DNA from: Roseofilum halophilum BLCC-M91
GTDB lineage: Bacteria; Cyanobacteriota; Cyanobacteriia; Cyanobacteriales; Desertifilaceae
NCBI RefSeq assembly: GCF_030068445.1
Contig: NZ_JAQPOK010000068.1
Location: forward strand, 17,080-81,079
Direction of reading: 5' to 3'
Length of the DNA stretch: 64,000 nucleotides
Positions 8,290-16,360 of the stretch are shown in pieces. The position numbers were made by a program, and so were the translations under genes. The notes below the pieces were generated by a model. The model made no database searches, was not told the origin of the DNA, and saw only the letters and a program-made list of their open reading frames with translations. Numbering within the stretch: the stretch's first letter is position 1; each line of letters begins with the position of its first letter.

Positions 8290-8931
8290 TTAGGGAGAAT
8301 CTAAAAACTCAATCTCCAGGCGATCGCCCACTTGTAGGCCTAATTCTTCGGCACGTCCAGAGCGTAACTCAATCACTTGATTTACCGGTTCATTCGGGCC
8401 ATAAACGGGACAAGAGGGAGTGGTACAAGGAGGAACCGAAGCGGCTAAAGCCTTCACTTCTCCATCGAGCAAAAAGATCATATCTAAGGGAACCGGGACA
8501 TTTTTCATCCAAAATGTCAGGATTCTAGGAGAACTAAAGGGAAATAACATCCCCCGATTATCGGGTAATTGGGGTCGATACATTAATCCTAAAGCCTGTT
8601 GCTCAGGGGTACGAGCCACTTCTAGATCGATCGTTTCTCCAGAAATTGCCACTTGTGCAGACACTTCTAACTGCTGTCCCTTGGGGTTTTCCTCAGAGAT
8701 GGGATCGACAGCAACAGGGGGAGGAGTCGATCCGGCACATCCGATCGCCCCCAGACTCAACCACAAACACAATCCTAATACAGCCCAATTACCCCTCTTT
8801 TGAAGTACGTTTAGATCCCCCCAACCCCCCTTAAAAAAGGGGGGCAGTGAAAGTCCCCTTAAAAAAGGGGGATATAGGGGGATCGAGAGATGCCGGGAGG
8901 AAAAATTTTTAACCGTGTTCTTCTTCACCAT
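8290..8931 (-). CDS. DUF192 family lipoprotein
   Basis: About 213 residues. The chosen ATG (8931) starts one base after the stop of the response regulator, which suggests translational coupling; longer starts would run back inside that gene. A hydrophobic stretch (WAVLGLCLWLSLGAIGC) ends in a lipobox-like GAIGC, so an exported lipoprotein is likely. The DUF192 domain follows: VARTPEQQALGLMYR, GMLFPF, FWMKNVPVPLDMIF. Family function is unknown. The ~35 residues before the signal helix are translated from an interspersed poly-C/G repeat (8814-8885), giving an unusual N-terminus. Confidence 0.85.
   Translation of the reverse strand: MVKKNTVKNFSSRHLSIPLYPPFLRGLSLPPFFKGGWGDLNVLQKRGNWAVLGLCLWLSLGAIGCAGSTPPPVAVDPISEENPKGQQLEVSAQVAISGETIDLEVARTPEQQALGLMYRPQLPDNRGMLFPFSSPRILTFWMKNVPVPLDMIFLLDGEVKALAASVPPCTTPSCPVYGPNEPVNQVIELRSGRAEELGLQVGDRLEIEFLDSP
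8814..8885. repeat. Interspersed poly-C/poly-G hairpin repeat
   Basis: Two successive units (CCCCCCTTAAAAAAGGGGGG and CCCCTTAAAAAAGGGGG) are each able to fold on themselves. Related to 6390-6420. This copy lies in the 5' part of the DUF192 reading frame. Confidence 0.75.
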
Positions 8932-8932
8932 G

Positions 8933-9628
8933 TCAAGGTTCCCGTAAAACATAGCCGACTCCGCGCACCGTCTGAATGAGACGCTTTTCACCCTCATGTT
9001 CAATTTTCAGTCGCAAGTAACGGATATAGACCTCAATCACATTGGATTCTCCCATAAAGTCATAGCCCCAAACCTGTTCTAAGATCTGTTCGCGGGTTAA
9101 CACATCGCGGGGATGTTCCATCAAACACTTGAGCAGTTCAAACTCCTTCATCGTTAACTCGATCGCCCGTCCATCGCGAAAGGCCTTGCGAGTACCGAGA
9201 TCCAAAATCAGGTCACTAAAGCGCAACTGTTCGTTATTTTCCGTATTGCTTTTCAGATACAGTCGCAAGCGTTCTAAAAATTCTTCTGGTCGATAGGGTT
9301 TAATAAAATAATCATCTGCTCCGGACTCTAGACAAGCGACCCGGTCTTCTACCGTATCTTTGGCCATTAACATTAAAATCGGGGCCACAATGCCCTGTCC
9401 CCTCATTTTTTCACAAACACTTAACCCCGAATCGCCCACTAACATGCGATCGATAATAATTAAATCAGGTTTAATCCGATCCGCTTGAGTCAGAGAAAGT
9501 TTCGGATCGCTGGCCAAAACTGGATCGTAACCCGATTCTTGTAAGTCCAGACTCATTTTTTCAGCTAAGTTTGTATCACTCTCAATCACCAGGATACAAG
9601 GGTGAGACTCAAGGACAACGGTGTTCAT
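8933..9628 (-). CDS. OmpR-family response regulator (NblR-like)
   Basis: 231 residues. The receiver domain (about 10-125) has the acidic pocket ESD, the phospho-acceptor aspartate in LIIIDRML (about 56) and the lysine in YFIKPYRPEEF. A winged-helix DNA-binding domain (about 135-230) has LTMKEFELLKCLMEH and the typical end LIQTVRGVGYVLREP. The sequence around the acceptor (IIDRMLVGDSGLSVC) and the LMLMAKDTVEDRVACLESGADDY loop resemble cyanobacterial NblR, the regulator of phycobilisome breakdown and stress survival. That assignment is tentative. No sensor kinase is adjacent. Confidence 0.85.
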   Translation of the reverse strand: MNTVVLESHPCILVIESDTNLAEKMSLDLQESGYDPVLASDPKLSLTQADRIKPDLIIIDRMLVGDSGLSVCEKMRGQGIVAPILMLMAKDTVEDRVACLESGADDYFIKPYRPEEFLERLRLYLKSNTENNEQLRFSDLILDLGTRKAFRDGRAIELTMKEFELLKCLMEHPRDVLTREQILEQVWGYDFMGESNVIEVYIRYLRLKIEHEGEKRLIQTVRGVGYVLREP

Positions 9629-9664
9629 AAGATTCGAGTTGACCCGGTAAGGATTCCTAGGTTA

Positions 9665-10498
9665 TCAGGGATTTGAGCAGCGTTTCAGAAGCTTGCGCGA
9701 TCGCCGTCTGAGCCAAAAGCCAATCCCACTGAGAAATAATATCCCCATCATACCTGCTAGGGGATTTCGATCAATACCAGTCACCCAAGGGGGAACGCTT
9801 TGGGTATACTCAATCAACTGACCCACGTTAATCACATAAAAGGTCGCTACTAACCCCGTATGCAAACCAATAGATAATCCTAACCGTCCATAGGTTGCAT
9901 ATTTCCCCCAAACTAGGGTGACACCCAAAAGCACCAAACCCGGAAACTGAACCCAGGTTCGCACAATTTCCCCTAGAGGTTTAATAAAGTGCAGCACGGC
10001 AAAGATCAAGGCGTTGATCCAAGCGCTACGGTTCGGGGAATAGTCCCGTTGTAGTTCACTCAGGAACCATCCGCGAAAAAACAGCTCTTCTGCACAACCG
10101 ACTCCGAAACCCACCAGGGCTGCTTCTAGAATGACTAGGGTAATCGATGCCGGTAAGGGTTTCCAACTCACCCAACCCATTAGCTCTTGTAGGGTAAACA
10201 ACCCGAAAAGACAGGCAACAGCAATACACAAACCCGCTAAAAACTCTAAGCGGTTGGCTTGGGTTAACCGCACCCCATAATATTTGAAGAGATGGGGAAT
10301 CCGGTCAACCCAGCGAGACCAGATATACACCAGCAACAGGAACTCGATATACAATATCCCCATCGCCAAAATACTCTGCCAGTTGGGATCGGGAACCCAG
10401 AGATAAATGGGCCAGGCAATAGGTAACCAAACACACAAAAGCACCACCAAAAAGAGGAGGATTCTTTGAACGGCTGACGCTTTTTGTATGTTCCTCAT
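9665..10498 (-). CDS. CPBP family intramembrane protease
   Basis: 277 residues with about seven to eight hydrophobic helices. The catalytic signature of the CPBP/Abi (Rce1-like) family is present: EELFFRGWFLSEL (glutamate pair and arginine) near residue 142, a histidine in FAVLHFIKP, and a third motif with a histidine, GLSIGLHTGLVATF. A C-terminal basic tail is cytoplasmic. It follows clpS by 12 bp on the same strand, so the two are probably co-transcribed. The substrate is unknown. Confidence 0.88.
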   Translation of the reverse strand: MRNIQKASAVQRILLFLVVLLCVWLPIAWPIYLWVPDPNWQSILAMGILYIEFLLLVYIWSRWVDRIPHLFKYYGVRLTQANRLEFLAGLCIAVACLFGLFTLQELMGWVSWKPLPASITLVILEAALVGFGVGCAEELFFRGWFLSELQRDYSPNRSAWINALIFAVLHFIKPLGEIVRTWVQFPGLVLLGVTLVWGKYATYGRLGLSIGLHTGLVATFYVINVGQLIEYTQSVPPWVTGIDRNPLAGMMGILFLSGIGFWLRRRSRKLLKRCSNP

Positions 10499-10510
10499 TG
10501 GTTTGAGGGT

Positions 10511-10792
10511 TTACTCATCTGGCTCAATGGTACTGGTGAGTCCGTTATTATTCAGGGTTTCACAGTAAAATTCAGCATGTTCTTGAGCGCAGGTAATCAC
10601 TAGGGCTAGGCCACTATTGTGAGCTTCCATCATAATACTGACGGCCTGGGGCTGAGTTAAGCTCGATACCGTTTTTAGGAGGGTTTCGACGACATATTCC
10701 ATGCTGTTGAACTCGTCATTATGGAGAAGCACCCGATAACGAGGGGCAATTTTGCGAGTTGTTGACGGTTTTTGAATGGTTTCCACAGACAT
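10511..10792 (-). CDS. clpS: ClpS, ATP-dependent Clp protease adaptor
   Basis: 93 residues. ClpS binds the N-terminal domain of the Clp ATPase and delivers N-degron substrates. The key motifs are present: YRVLLHNDEFNSMEYVVETL, where the Asn-Asp pair binds the substrate amino terminus, and MEAHNSGLALVITCAQEHAE. The first ~15 residues form a flexible arm. Length is normal for the family. It is the first gene of a likely operon with the CPBP protease. Confidence 0.95.
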   Translation of the reverse strand: MSVETIQKPSTTRKIAPRYRVLLHNDEFNSMEYVVETLLKTVSSLTQPQAVSIMMEAHNSGLALVITCAQEHAEFYCETLNNNGLTSTIEPDE

Positions 10793-10894
10793 AGCTTTAT
10801 ACCTCTGGGTAATGGGTCAAAGGAAAGCATTTGTATTTGAGCGATTAAATGCTAAGAACTCTGATTGGCTTGATACAGCGCTCTTTTGTATACG

Positions 10895-10932
10895 TGACAT
10901 ACTCCCACACTAAGCTGACGCTATAGTGTGGG
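10895..10932 (-). ncRNA. Candidate omega-RNA (reRNA) 3' end of the tnpB element
   Basis: In IS200/IS605 elements the 3' end of tnpB and the right end yield a guide RNA. Here the hairpin stem CCCACACTA/TAGTGTGGG overlaps the stop codon and is followed by the conserved end GGAGTATGTCA, after which the guide would begin. Inferred from architecture; the RNA 5' end lies inside tnpB and is not defined. Confidence 0.5.
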
Positions 10933-12139
10933 CTTCTCGCTTCACAGCCCCGCCATTGCGTCGGGCTCCACGAGCTTTAAGGACGGAATGCCCTGCCGCC
11001 CTATTTTTTATGTTTATTGCGGCATTCAAGTCACGGTCTATGACGATACCGCAATGTGAGCAAGAATGAGTTCTGATAGATAATTCTTTAGGGACTTTTT
11101 CACCACAATTCGAGCAGTCTTGGCTAGTATTTTTGGGGTTCACAGCTATAGTTTTTTGCCCAGCATTCTCAGCTTTGACAGTTAAAATAGTTAAGAATTG
11201 TCCCCATCCAGCATCATTAATCGACTTGCTCAATTTAGTTTTCGCCAGCCCTTTAATATTTAAGTTTTCGTGGGCCACAACATCCGCTTTGGATAATAAT
11301 TCATTAGCTGTTTTGAAATGAAAATCTTTGCGCTTGTCGGCAACTTTTTTATGTTGCTTTGCCACAGATTTCACAGATTTTAAGCATCTTTTGCTGCCTT
11401 TTTTCTTACGGGATAAACGTTTTTGTAGAGTCTTTAACCGCTTCTGAGACTTTCGATAATATTGAGGAATTGGAACCGATTCTCCATCACTCGTTACCAA
11501 GAAGTCTTTCAGCCCCATGTCGATACCTAGGGTATTTTCTAGGATTGGTTCAACATCACAAGTTAAGACTGGAACTGATTTATCCTCCAACGACAAGGTT
11601 ACATAATAGCCATCTGCTTTACGGCTAATAGTGACGGTTTTAATTTGAAAACCTTCTGGCAACGGTCGATGTTTAATTAACTTTACTTTACCTATTTTGG
11701 GTAAAGTAATTTTATTTCCTTCTATGCAATCTTGCTTGATTTGAGGATAAGTAAAACTATGATAACGACCTTTTCCCTTGAACCTTGGCTTCCCTAATTT
11801 CTGCCCATTTTTATCCGTTTTCAACCATCTATCGAAGCCAAGCTTTACCCGTTTAATACAATCTTGCAATACTTGAGAATGAACTAACTTGTACTCAGGA
11901 AATTTATCTTTGGTATTTACCAAATCCTTTTTTTGAGAATAATAGTCTGGATTATCTCTAAGTTGAGGAATTGGTATTATTAACGGGCAAGCATTTACCG
12001 GACAGCAGTTTTCTTCCCACCATGAGAACCGCTCACCCAAGCGATAGTTGTACTGCCGACGCAATAAATCCAGCCACAATTCTATTACTGCGACTTGTTC
12101 TTTATTGGGTCTAAGCTTGTACTGGTAAGCGGTTCGCAT
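10910..12139 (-). CDS. tnpB: TnpB-family RNA-guided nuclease (IS605 OrfB)
   Basis: 409 residues. An N-terminal helix-turn-helix-like part is followed by a RuvC-like nuclease with all three acidic positions visible: D in [10 protein letters not shown] in [10 protein letters not shown] and D in [14 protein letters not shown] zinc finger lies between the last two (CSNCGEKV and CSHCG). The protein appears intact and should be active. TnpB cuts DNA at the empty donor site, using the RNA from the element's own right end, and so helps retain the element. The extended insert near residues 45-110 is typical of a cyanobacterial subgroup. Confidence 0.92.
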   Translation of the reverse strand: MRTAYQYKLRPNKEQVAVIELWLDLLRRQYNYRLGERFSWWEENCCPVNACPLIIPIPQLRDNPDYYSQKKDLVNTKDKFPEYKLVHSQVLQDCIKRVKLGFDRWLKTDKNGQKLGKPRFKGKGRYHSFTYPQIKQDCIEGNKITLPKIGKVKLIKHRPLPEGFQIKTVTISRKADGYYVTLSLEDKSVPVLTCDVEPILENTLGIDMGLKDFLVTSDGESVPIPQYYRKSQKRLKTLQKRLSRKKKGSKRCLKSVKSVAKQHKKVADKRKDFHFKTANELLSKADVVAHENLNIKGLAKTKLSKSINDAGWGQFLTILTVKAENAGQKTIAVNPKNTSQDCSNCGEKVPKELSIRTHSCSHCGIVIDRDLNAAINIKNRAAGHSVLKARGARRNGGAVKREAHTIASA

Positions 12140-12219
12140 ATCTACTTTAACTTGGTGTATGCTTTTATTGTAGCACCAATTTTCAAAAATGACAACTATT
12201 ATGCAATTAGAGTAATATT

Positions 12220-12254
12220 GTTAATTAAGTAGGCATCGAGCCTACTTAATTAAC
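12220..12254. repeat. Perfect 15-bp inverted repeat, 5-base loop
   Basis: Arms GTTAATTAAGTAGGC and GCCTACTTAATTAAC flank ATCGA. It lies about 80 bp upstream of the tnpB start and is probably the left-end hairpin of the element. Confidence 0.75.
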
Positions 12255-12312
12255 CGCCAATTCATCTCACGCCAAATCACAGATTATGGCGTGAGGCTTC
12301 TCGGCGATCTAG
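12255..12312 (-). mobile_element. Right end of a second IS605-type element (solo end)
   Basis: A hairpin with 9-bp arms CTCACGCCA/TGGCGTGAG (12266-12295) is preceded on the minus strand by GCCGAGAAGCC. The intact element's right end has the same plan: GCGAGAAGCC followed by its hairpin. No second tnpB coding sequence remains nearby, so this looks like a remnant abutting the first element. Confidence 0.5.
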
Positions 12313-12433
12313 CTAAAGTGGAATTATAGCATCCCCTGTCGAGATCTGTGAATTTTTGTTAAATTGATCGACGACGAGTATACTCAGAATCTATACCCAT
12401 AACGGATAATTGATGATTGGTTAATCTTCGACC

Positions 12434-12808
12434 ATGGAGAACCGGGACAATATCCAACCGTATCAAATTGTATATTTAGAAGTTAGAGGCGATCGCCTCT
12501 ATAGTGAAGTGATTCAGATTGTTACCCCTAGGGGTTTGGCTTGGGTGCGCCCTTTACTTTTGGTAACATCTGCCGAGGATTATAGCCCTCTGTCAACGGA
12601 TCTGCCCATTTATTATGATTTACGTCAAGGCCCAGATTTATTATGGCCGCTCGATGCTTTTCATCCAGCCTTAGACACCGATGTGATTCCTATCATTACC
12701 CAGTTAGGAACAATGCCCCCCGGTAACGCTAAGGGGAGTGAACAGCATCAGCAGTTACGATCTTTTATCGATCGCCTATGGAATCTTAATCAGAACCCTA
12801 GGGATTAG
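12434..12808 (+). CDS. Conserved cyanobacterial hypothetical protein
   Basis: 124 residues from ATG 12434. The N-terminal half is beta-rich (QIVYLEVRGDRLYSEVIQIV) and followed by GLAWVRPLLLV and a DLLWPLDAF segment; the C-terminal part (about 95-120) is a helix with basic and polar residues. No signal or membrane segment is seen. I recognise it only as a type of small soluble protein common in cyanobacterial genomes. It converges with and overlaps the next gene by 11 bp. Confidence 0.75.
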   Translation: MENRDNIQPYQIVYLEVRGDRLYSEVIQIVTPRGLAWVRPLLLVTSAEDYSPLSTDLPIYYDLRQGPDLLWPLDAFHPALDTDVIPIITQLGTMPPGNAKGSEQHQQLRSFIDRLWNLNQNPRD

Positions 12809-12992
12809 AAACCAATTGAATACGCCCTTCATCCATTTCGGTCATCAGCAATTCTAGGGCTTCATAATCCACATCGGAAATATGGCCTAAGCGGGTTAAT
12901 TCTGCGTTAATGGCATTTTCCAATTCGGGGGTGAGCCGTTTTAAGTAGAGGATCTGCTCTACTAACCGACGGATTAAACTGGTGGGCATCAT
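12798..12992 (-). CDS. Small conserved hypothetical protein
   Basis: 64 residues, starting with two ATG codons (12992, 12989). It looks all-helical: RRLVEQILYLKRLTPELENAINAEL, then DVDYEALELLMTEMDEGRIQLV. Its acidic, leucine-rich character and length fit small cyanobacterial helical proteins of unknown role. It overlaps the convergent gene on the plus strand by 11 bp, leaving no room for a terminator between them. Confidence 0.7.
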   Translation of the reverse strand: MMPTSLIRRLVEQILYLKRLTPELENAINAELTRLGHISDVDYEALELLMTEMDEGRIQLVSNP

Positions 12993-13083
12993 AATTGAAC
13001 CTCACTTTCTTGATATACCTATAGTTAACTGTCAATTTCTAGGCTCAGATGTGATCGAATTAGCGAAATTGAAGTGACATAGA

Positions 13084-13275
13084 TCACTCAAGAGCGGGGA
13101 TCGCGGGAGGATCGAGACTTGGGCTGATGGATTCGATCGATTGGTTAAAGTAATGATACCGATAAGAAGGGCGGGAGAAACGATCGTAGAGAATCGGGAT
13201 CGATATTTAATTGTTGTAGTTTCTGGCGTAGCTGTTGTAAATCCAATTCGGCGCGATCGCCCTGGGTCGAACATC
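13084..13275 (-). pseudogene. Decayed gene remnant with one frameshift
   Basis: On the minus strand one frame reads GDRAELDLQQLRQKLQQLN then IDPDSL; the neighbouring frame continues as YDRFSRPSYRYHYFNQ and ends ISPSLDPPAIPALE then TGA (13086-13084). Neither frame alone has a start. The first part resembles the C-terminal helix of Uma2-type proteins (basic helix ending LxIDPD). The rest of 12993-13359 holds nothing else I can support beyond the promoter region of the next gene. Confidence 0.45.
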
Positions 13276-13359
13276 AAAGACAGGGGAAAGGTTGCTACGG
13301 TATGCTAGAGGTTTGTACGATCGCCCATTGGAAACACAGGTAACACGAGAGGTGAAATT

Positions 13360-16014
13360 ATGGTTATTGCCATCGATCAATTACTGACCCCCGATATCCA
13401 TAAACCCGCTCGCTATATTGGTAAGGAATTAGGGGCAGCGTATAAATCCTGGTCAGACACATCTGTGCATTGGGTGTTGAGCTATCCAGAATTGTATGAA
13501 TTAGGCTCATCGAATCTGGGGCATCAAATTCTATACAACATTATTAATACCCAGCCGCGTCAACTGTGCGATCGCACCTATTTACCCGGCCCAGATATGA
13601 GCGCTAAACTGCGGGAAACCCAAACTCCCCTATTTGCCCTTGAATCCCGCCGCCCTCTGCAAGACTTTGATATCATTGGCTTTAGTCTCAGCTACGAACT
13701 TGGCGCTACCAATATCCTAGAAATGCTCGATCTTGCCGGTATTCCCCTCACCTGGGAAGAGCGCCAAGAGGGAAACTTTCCCCTCATTTTTGCCGGTGGA
13801 CAAACGGCTACCTCCAACCCCGAACCCTACGCCCAATTCTTTGATTTTATGGCTCTTGGAGATGGGGAGGAATTGCTGCCAGAAATTGGCTTAATTGTGG
13901 AAGAAGGCTTAAATAATAACTTAAGTCGTGGGGATTTACTCTTGGATTTGGCCCAAATTCCTGGAGTCTATGTACCTCAATTTTATCAACCCACGGCAGA
14001 TGGCCCTGTAGTTCCCCTGCGTGACGATGTGCCCGATCGCATTTTACGCCGAACAGCGCCCCCCATGCCCGCCTATTCCGTCGCCCTTGTGCCCTATATT
14101 GAAACCATCCACGACCGTTTAACCCTGGAAATTCGGCGCGGATGCACCAGAGGATGCCGGTTTTGCCAGCCAGGAATGCTCACCCGTCCAGCGCGGGATG
14201 TGGCTCCCGATGATGCGATTGAGGCGATCGCCGACGGCATTCAAGCCACCGGTTATAATGAAATCTCCCTGCTCTCCCTCAGTTGCTCCGACTATCTCGC
14301 CCTTCCTGCCGTCGGCTTAGAACTCAGAAACCGACTTCAAGACAAAAAAATCGCCCTCTCCCTCCCCAGTCAACGGGTAGACCGGTTTGATGAAAACATT
14401 GGTAACATTGTCGGGGGCACGCGCAAAAGTTCCCTCACCTTTGCCCCCGAAGCCGGAACCCAACGGATGCGCGACATTATTAACAAAGGCTTAACCAATG
14501 AAGAACTCCTGCGCGGCGTAAAAAGTGCCTACGATCAAGGATGGGATCGAGTCAAACTTTACTTTATGATTGGCTTACCCGGAGAAACCGATGCAGATGT
14601 GTTAGGCATTGCCGAAACCGTCCATTGGCTCCAGCAAGAATGCTATACTCGCGGTCGAAAGCGCCTAGGCGTTACCCTCACCATCTCCAACTTTACCCCC
14701 AAACCCCATACCCCCTTTCAATGGCATAGCGTATCTACAGCAGAATTTGAGCGCAAGCAGGAACTCCTTCGGGAACAATTTCGGCAGATGCGGGGAGTCA
14801 AGGCCAACTTTACCGATATTCGATTATCGGCCATGGAAGACTTCCTTTCAAGAGGCGATCGCCAACTCGGCCCCGTTATCCTCCAAGCCTGGAAGCGCGG
14901 CGCAGGCATGGATGCCTGGTGGGAGAGCCTCCATACCGCCTATAATGCTTGGGAACAAGCCATTGACGAAGCCGGACTCACCTGGAAATACCGGCAAATT
15001 ACCGAAGGAACCTGGCACGCCATTCCCGATCATCTTTCTGAAAATACCTCACCTCGACTCCGCTCGGTGACCTCATCTGAGTCTCTTTCGGTGACCTCAT
15101 CTGAGTCCCTTATAGATCAACCCCTCCCCTGGGATCACATCGACACCGGAATCAGCAAAACCTGGCTCAAAGAAGACCTTAAACGCGCCCTCCAAGAAAC
15201 CACCGTCCCCGACTGCTCCTTTGACACTTGTTCCCACTGCGGAGTCTGTGGAACCGACTTCGGCCATAACATCATCGTCACCCCGCCCCCCATTCCCAAA
15301 CTAGAAACTCACGACAACACCAAAGTCCAACCTGTCCAACGCCTGCGAGTCAAATGGGGCAAACAAGACGAAATGGCCCAAATTAGTCACCTAGACTGGC
15401 TGCGACTCCTCGACCGGGCAGTTCGTCGCGCTGCCTTACCCGTTGCCTATAGTGGAGGATATCATCCCGGCCCCCGGATCATGGTTGCCAGCGCCCTCTC
15501 ATTAGGCATCACCAGCAGTGGCGAATTAGTCGATTTTGAACTCACCCAGCCCGTCCCACCAGAAGAATTTTTACAACGTCTTCGCGCCCAACTGCCCGCC
15601 GAATGTCCCCTTTACGAAGCCAAAGAAGTCCCCTTAAAAGGGAAAAGCAGCGCCAAATTATTAGAGCGGGCAGAATACCAAATTACCCTAGAGTGTTCCC
15701 AGTCCGTGACTTCCCAAGACTGGCAAGACTGGATTCAGACCATTTTAGACCGTCAGGAAATCATCAAGGAAGGCCAGACCAAATCCGGGAAACCCAAACG
15801 GGTTAACCTGCGAGAGCAGTTATTTGAATTAGAATTAGAATCGTTTTCTGCTGACGGTTTAGCCCATATTCGTTATCTCGGCAGTTGCCGCAATGACGGA
15901 ACCCTATTGCGTCCAACAGATGTGGTTTATCTGTTTGAATTAATTAATTCTCATGCAGTGGAATTTTCTGTGCGCCATACTCACCGAAAGCAATTGATTT
16001 TATCCGATGAGTAA
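13360..16014 (+). CDS. TIGR03960 family radical SAM protein with DUF2344 domain
   Basis: 884 residues. An N-terminal B12-binding-like region (about 20-210) is followed by a radical SAM domain with the cluster motif RRGCTRGCRFCQPG (near 264-277, CxxxCxxC). A C-terminal DUF2344 domain (about 660-870) begins RLRVKWGKQDEMAQISHLDW. Between them lies a cysteine cluster, CSFDTCSHCGVCG. This architecture matches fused TIGR03960-DUF2344 proteins; radical chemistry on RNA or a cofactor is suspected but unproven. Near residues 566-585 a repeat-derived linker (SVTSSESL twice) has been inserted in frame. Confidence 0.9.
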   Translation: MVIAIDQLLTPDIHKPARYIGKELGAAYKSWSDTSVHWVLSYPELYELGSSNLGHQILYNIINTQPRQLCDRTYLPGPDMSAKLRETQTPLFALESRRPLQDFDIIGFSLSYELGATNILEMLDLAGIPLTWEERQEGNFPLIFAGGQTATSNPEPYAQFFDFMALGDGEELLPEIGLIVEEGLNNNLSRGDLLLDLAQIPGVYVPQFYQPTADGPVVPLRDDVPDRILRRTAPPMPAYSVALVPYIETIHDRLTLEIRRGCTRGCRFCQPGMLTRPARDVAPDDAIEAIADGIQATGYNEISLLSLSCSDYLALPAVGLELRNRLQDKKIALSLPSQRVDRFDENIGNIVGGTRKSSLTFAPEAGTQRMRDIINKGLTNEELLRGVKSAYDQGWDRVKLYFMIGLPGETDADVLGIAETVHWLQQECYTRGRKRLGVTLTISNFTPKPHTPFQWHSVSTAEFERKQELLREQFRQMRGVKANFTDIRLSAMEDFLSRGDRQLGPVILQAWKRGAGMDAWWESLHTAYNAWEQAIDEAGLTWKYRQITEGTWHAIPDHLSENTSPRLRSVTSSESLSVTSSESLIDQPLPWDHIDTGISKTWLKEDLKRALQETTVPDCSFDTCSHCGVCGTDFGHNIIVTPPPIPKLETHDNTKVQPVQRLRVKWGKQDEMAQISHLDWLRLLDRAVRRAALPVAYSGGYHPGPRIMVASALSLGITSSGELVDFELTQPVPPEEFLQRLRAQLPAECPLYEAKEVPLKGKSSAKLLERAEYQITLECSQSVTSQDWQDWIQTILDRQEIIKEGQTKSGKPKRVNLREQLFELELESFSADGLAHIRYLGSCRNDGTLLRPTDVVYLFELINSHAVEFSVRHTHRKQLILSDE
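15051..15111. repeat. 24-bp direct duplication and repeat insertion within the radical SAM gene
   Basis: Two 24-base units (15064-15087 and 15088-15111) differ by one base and encode SVTSSESL twice. The bases just before, TCGACTCCGCTC, match the repeat at 63342-63362 on the opposite strand. The insertion keeps the reading frame. Confidence 0.8.
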
Positions 16015-16185
16015 TATAGCGCTTTGCGCTGTATCTTCTGGCATCGAGGCTAGGGCATAATGTCATACGTCTATTGCGGAGAGAGAAAACATTACCTGTG
16101 TTCTCACGCTAGATCGCCGAGATTTTTCTATAATTCGTCCACGACATTGTGAGTATTTCGAGATTTTGCCGGATTGAATTGATGG

Positions 16186-16350
16186 GTAGGGGCGGGTTAA
16201 ACCCAAATCTAGAATACCCACCGATAACTTTGTGAACCCGCCCCCACCCCACCAATATACCCCAATTAATCATCGTTTATCGCGGGGGATGGGGCGGGTT
16301 TACCCCATTGATTTGTTGGTTTCCTAAATCTCGGTGAAACCCGCTCCTAC
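16186..16350. repeat. 165-bp interspersed repeat, long copy 1
   Basis: Bounded by inverted termini, GTAGGGGCGGGTT and AACCCGCTCCTAC. It is nearly identical in length and sequence to 18939-19103. The interval 16015-16360 holds little else, apart from a palindromic AGCGCTTTGCGCT motif at 16019-16031. Confidence 0.85.
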
Positions 16351-16360
16351 GGTATCAATG

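Larger units (their letters stand above)
10890..12255 (-). mobile_element. IS200/IS605-type element carrying tnpB only
   Basis: The element consists of a tnpB gene with no tnpA. The right end, downstream of the gene, holds a 9-bp stem hairpin (10904-10932) that contains the tnpB stop codon, followed by the end sequence TGACATACTCC on the plus strand (10895-10905). A perfect 15-bp stem hairpin at 12220-12254 lies near the left end. Outer limits are estimated. Movement would need a TnpA from elsewhere. Confidence 0.7.

Noticed and set aside
8932..9003. Upstream extension of the DUF192 protein into the response regulator gene
   Set aside because: It would overlap a conserved coding end; ATG 8931, one base after the stop, fits coupling better.
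13032..13277. Complete open frame of 81 codons on the minus strand
   Set aside because: The translation is unlike a protein; two neighbouring frames carry the better coding signal, marked as a remnant.
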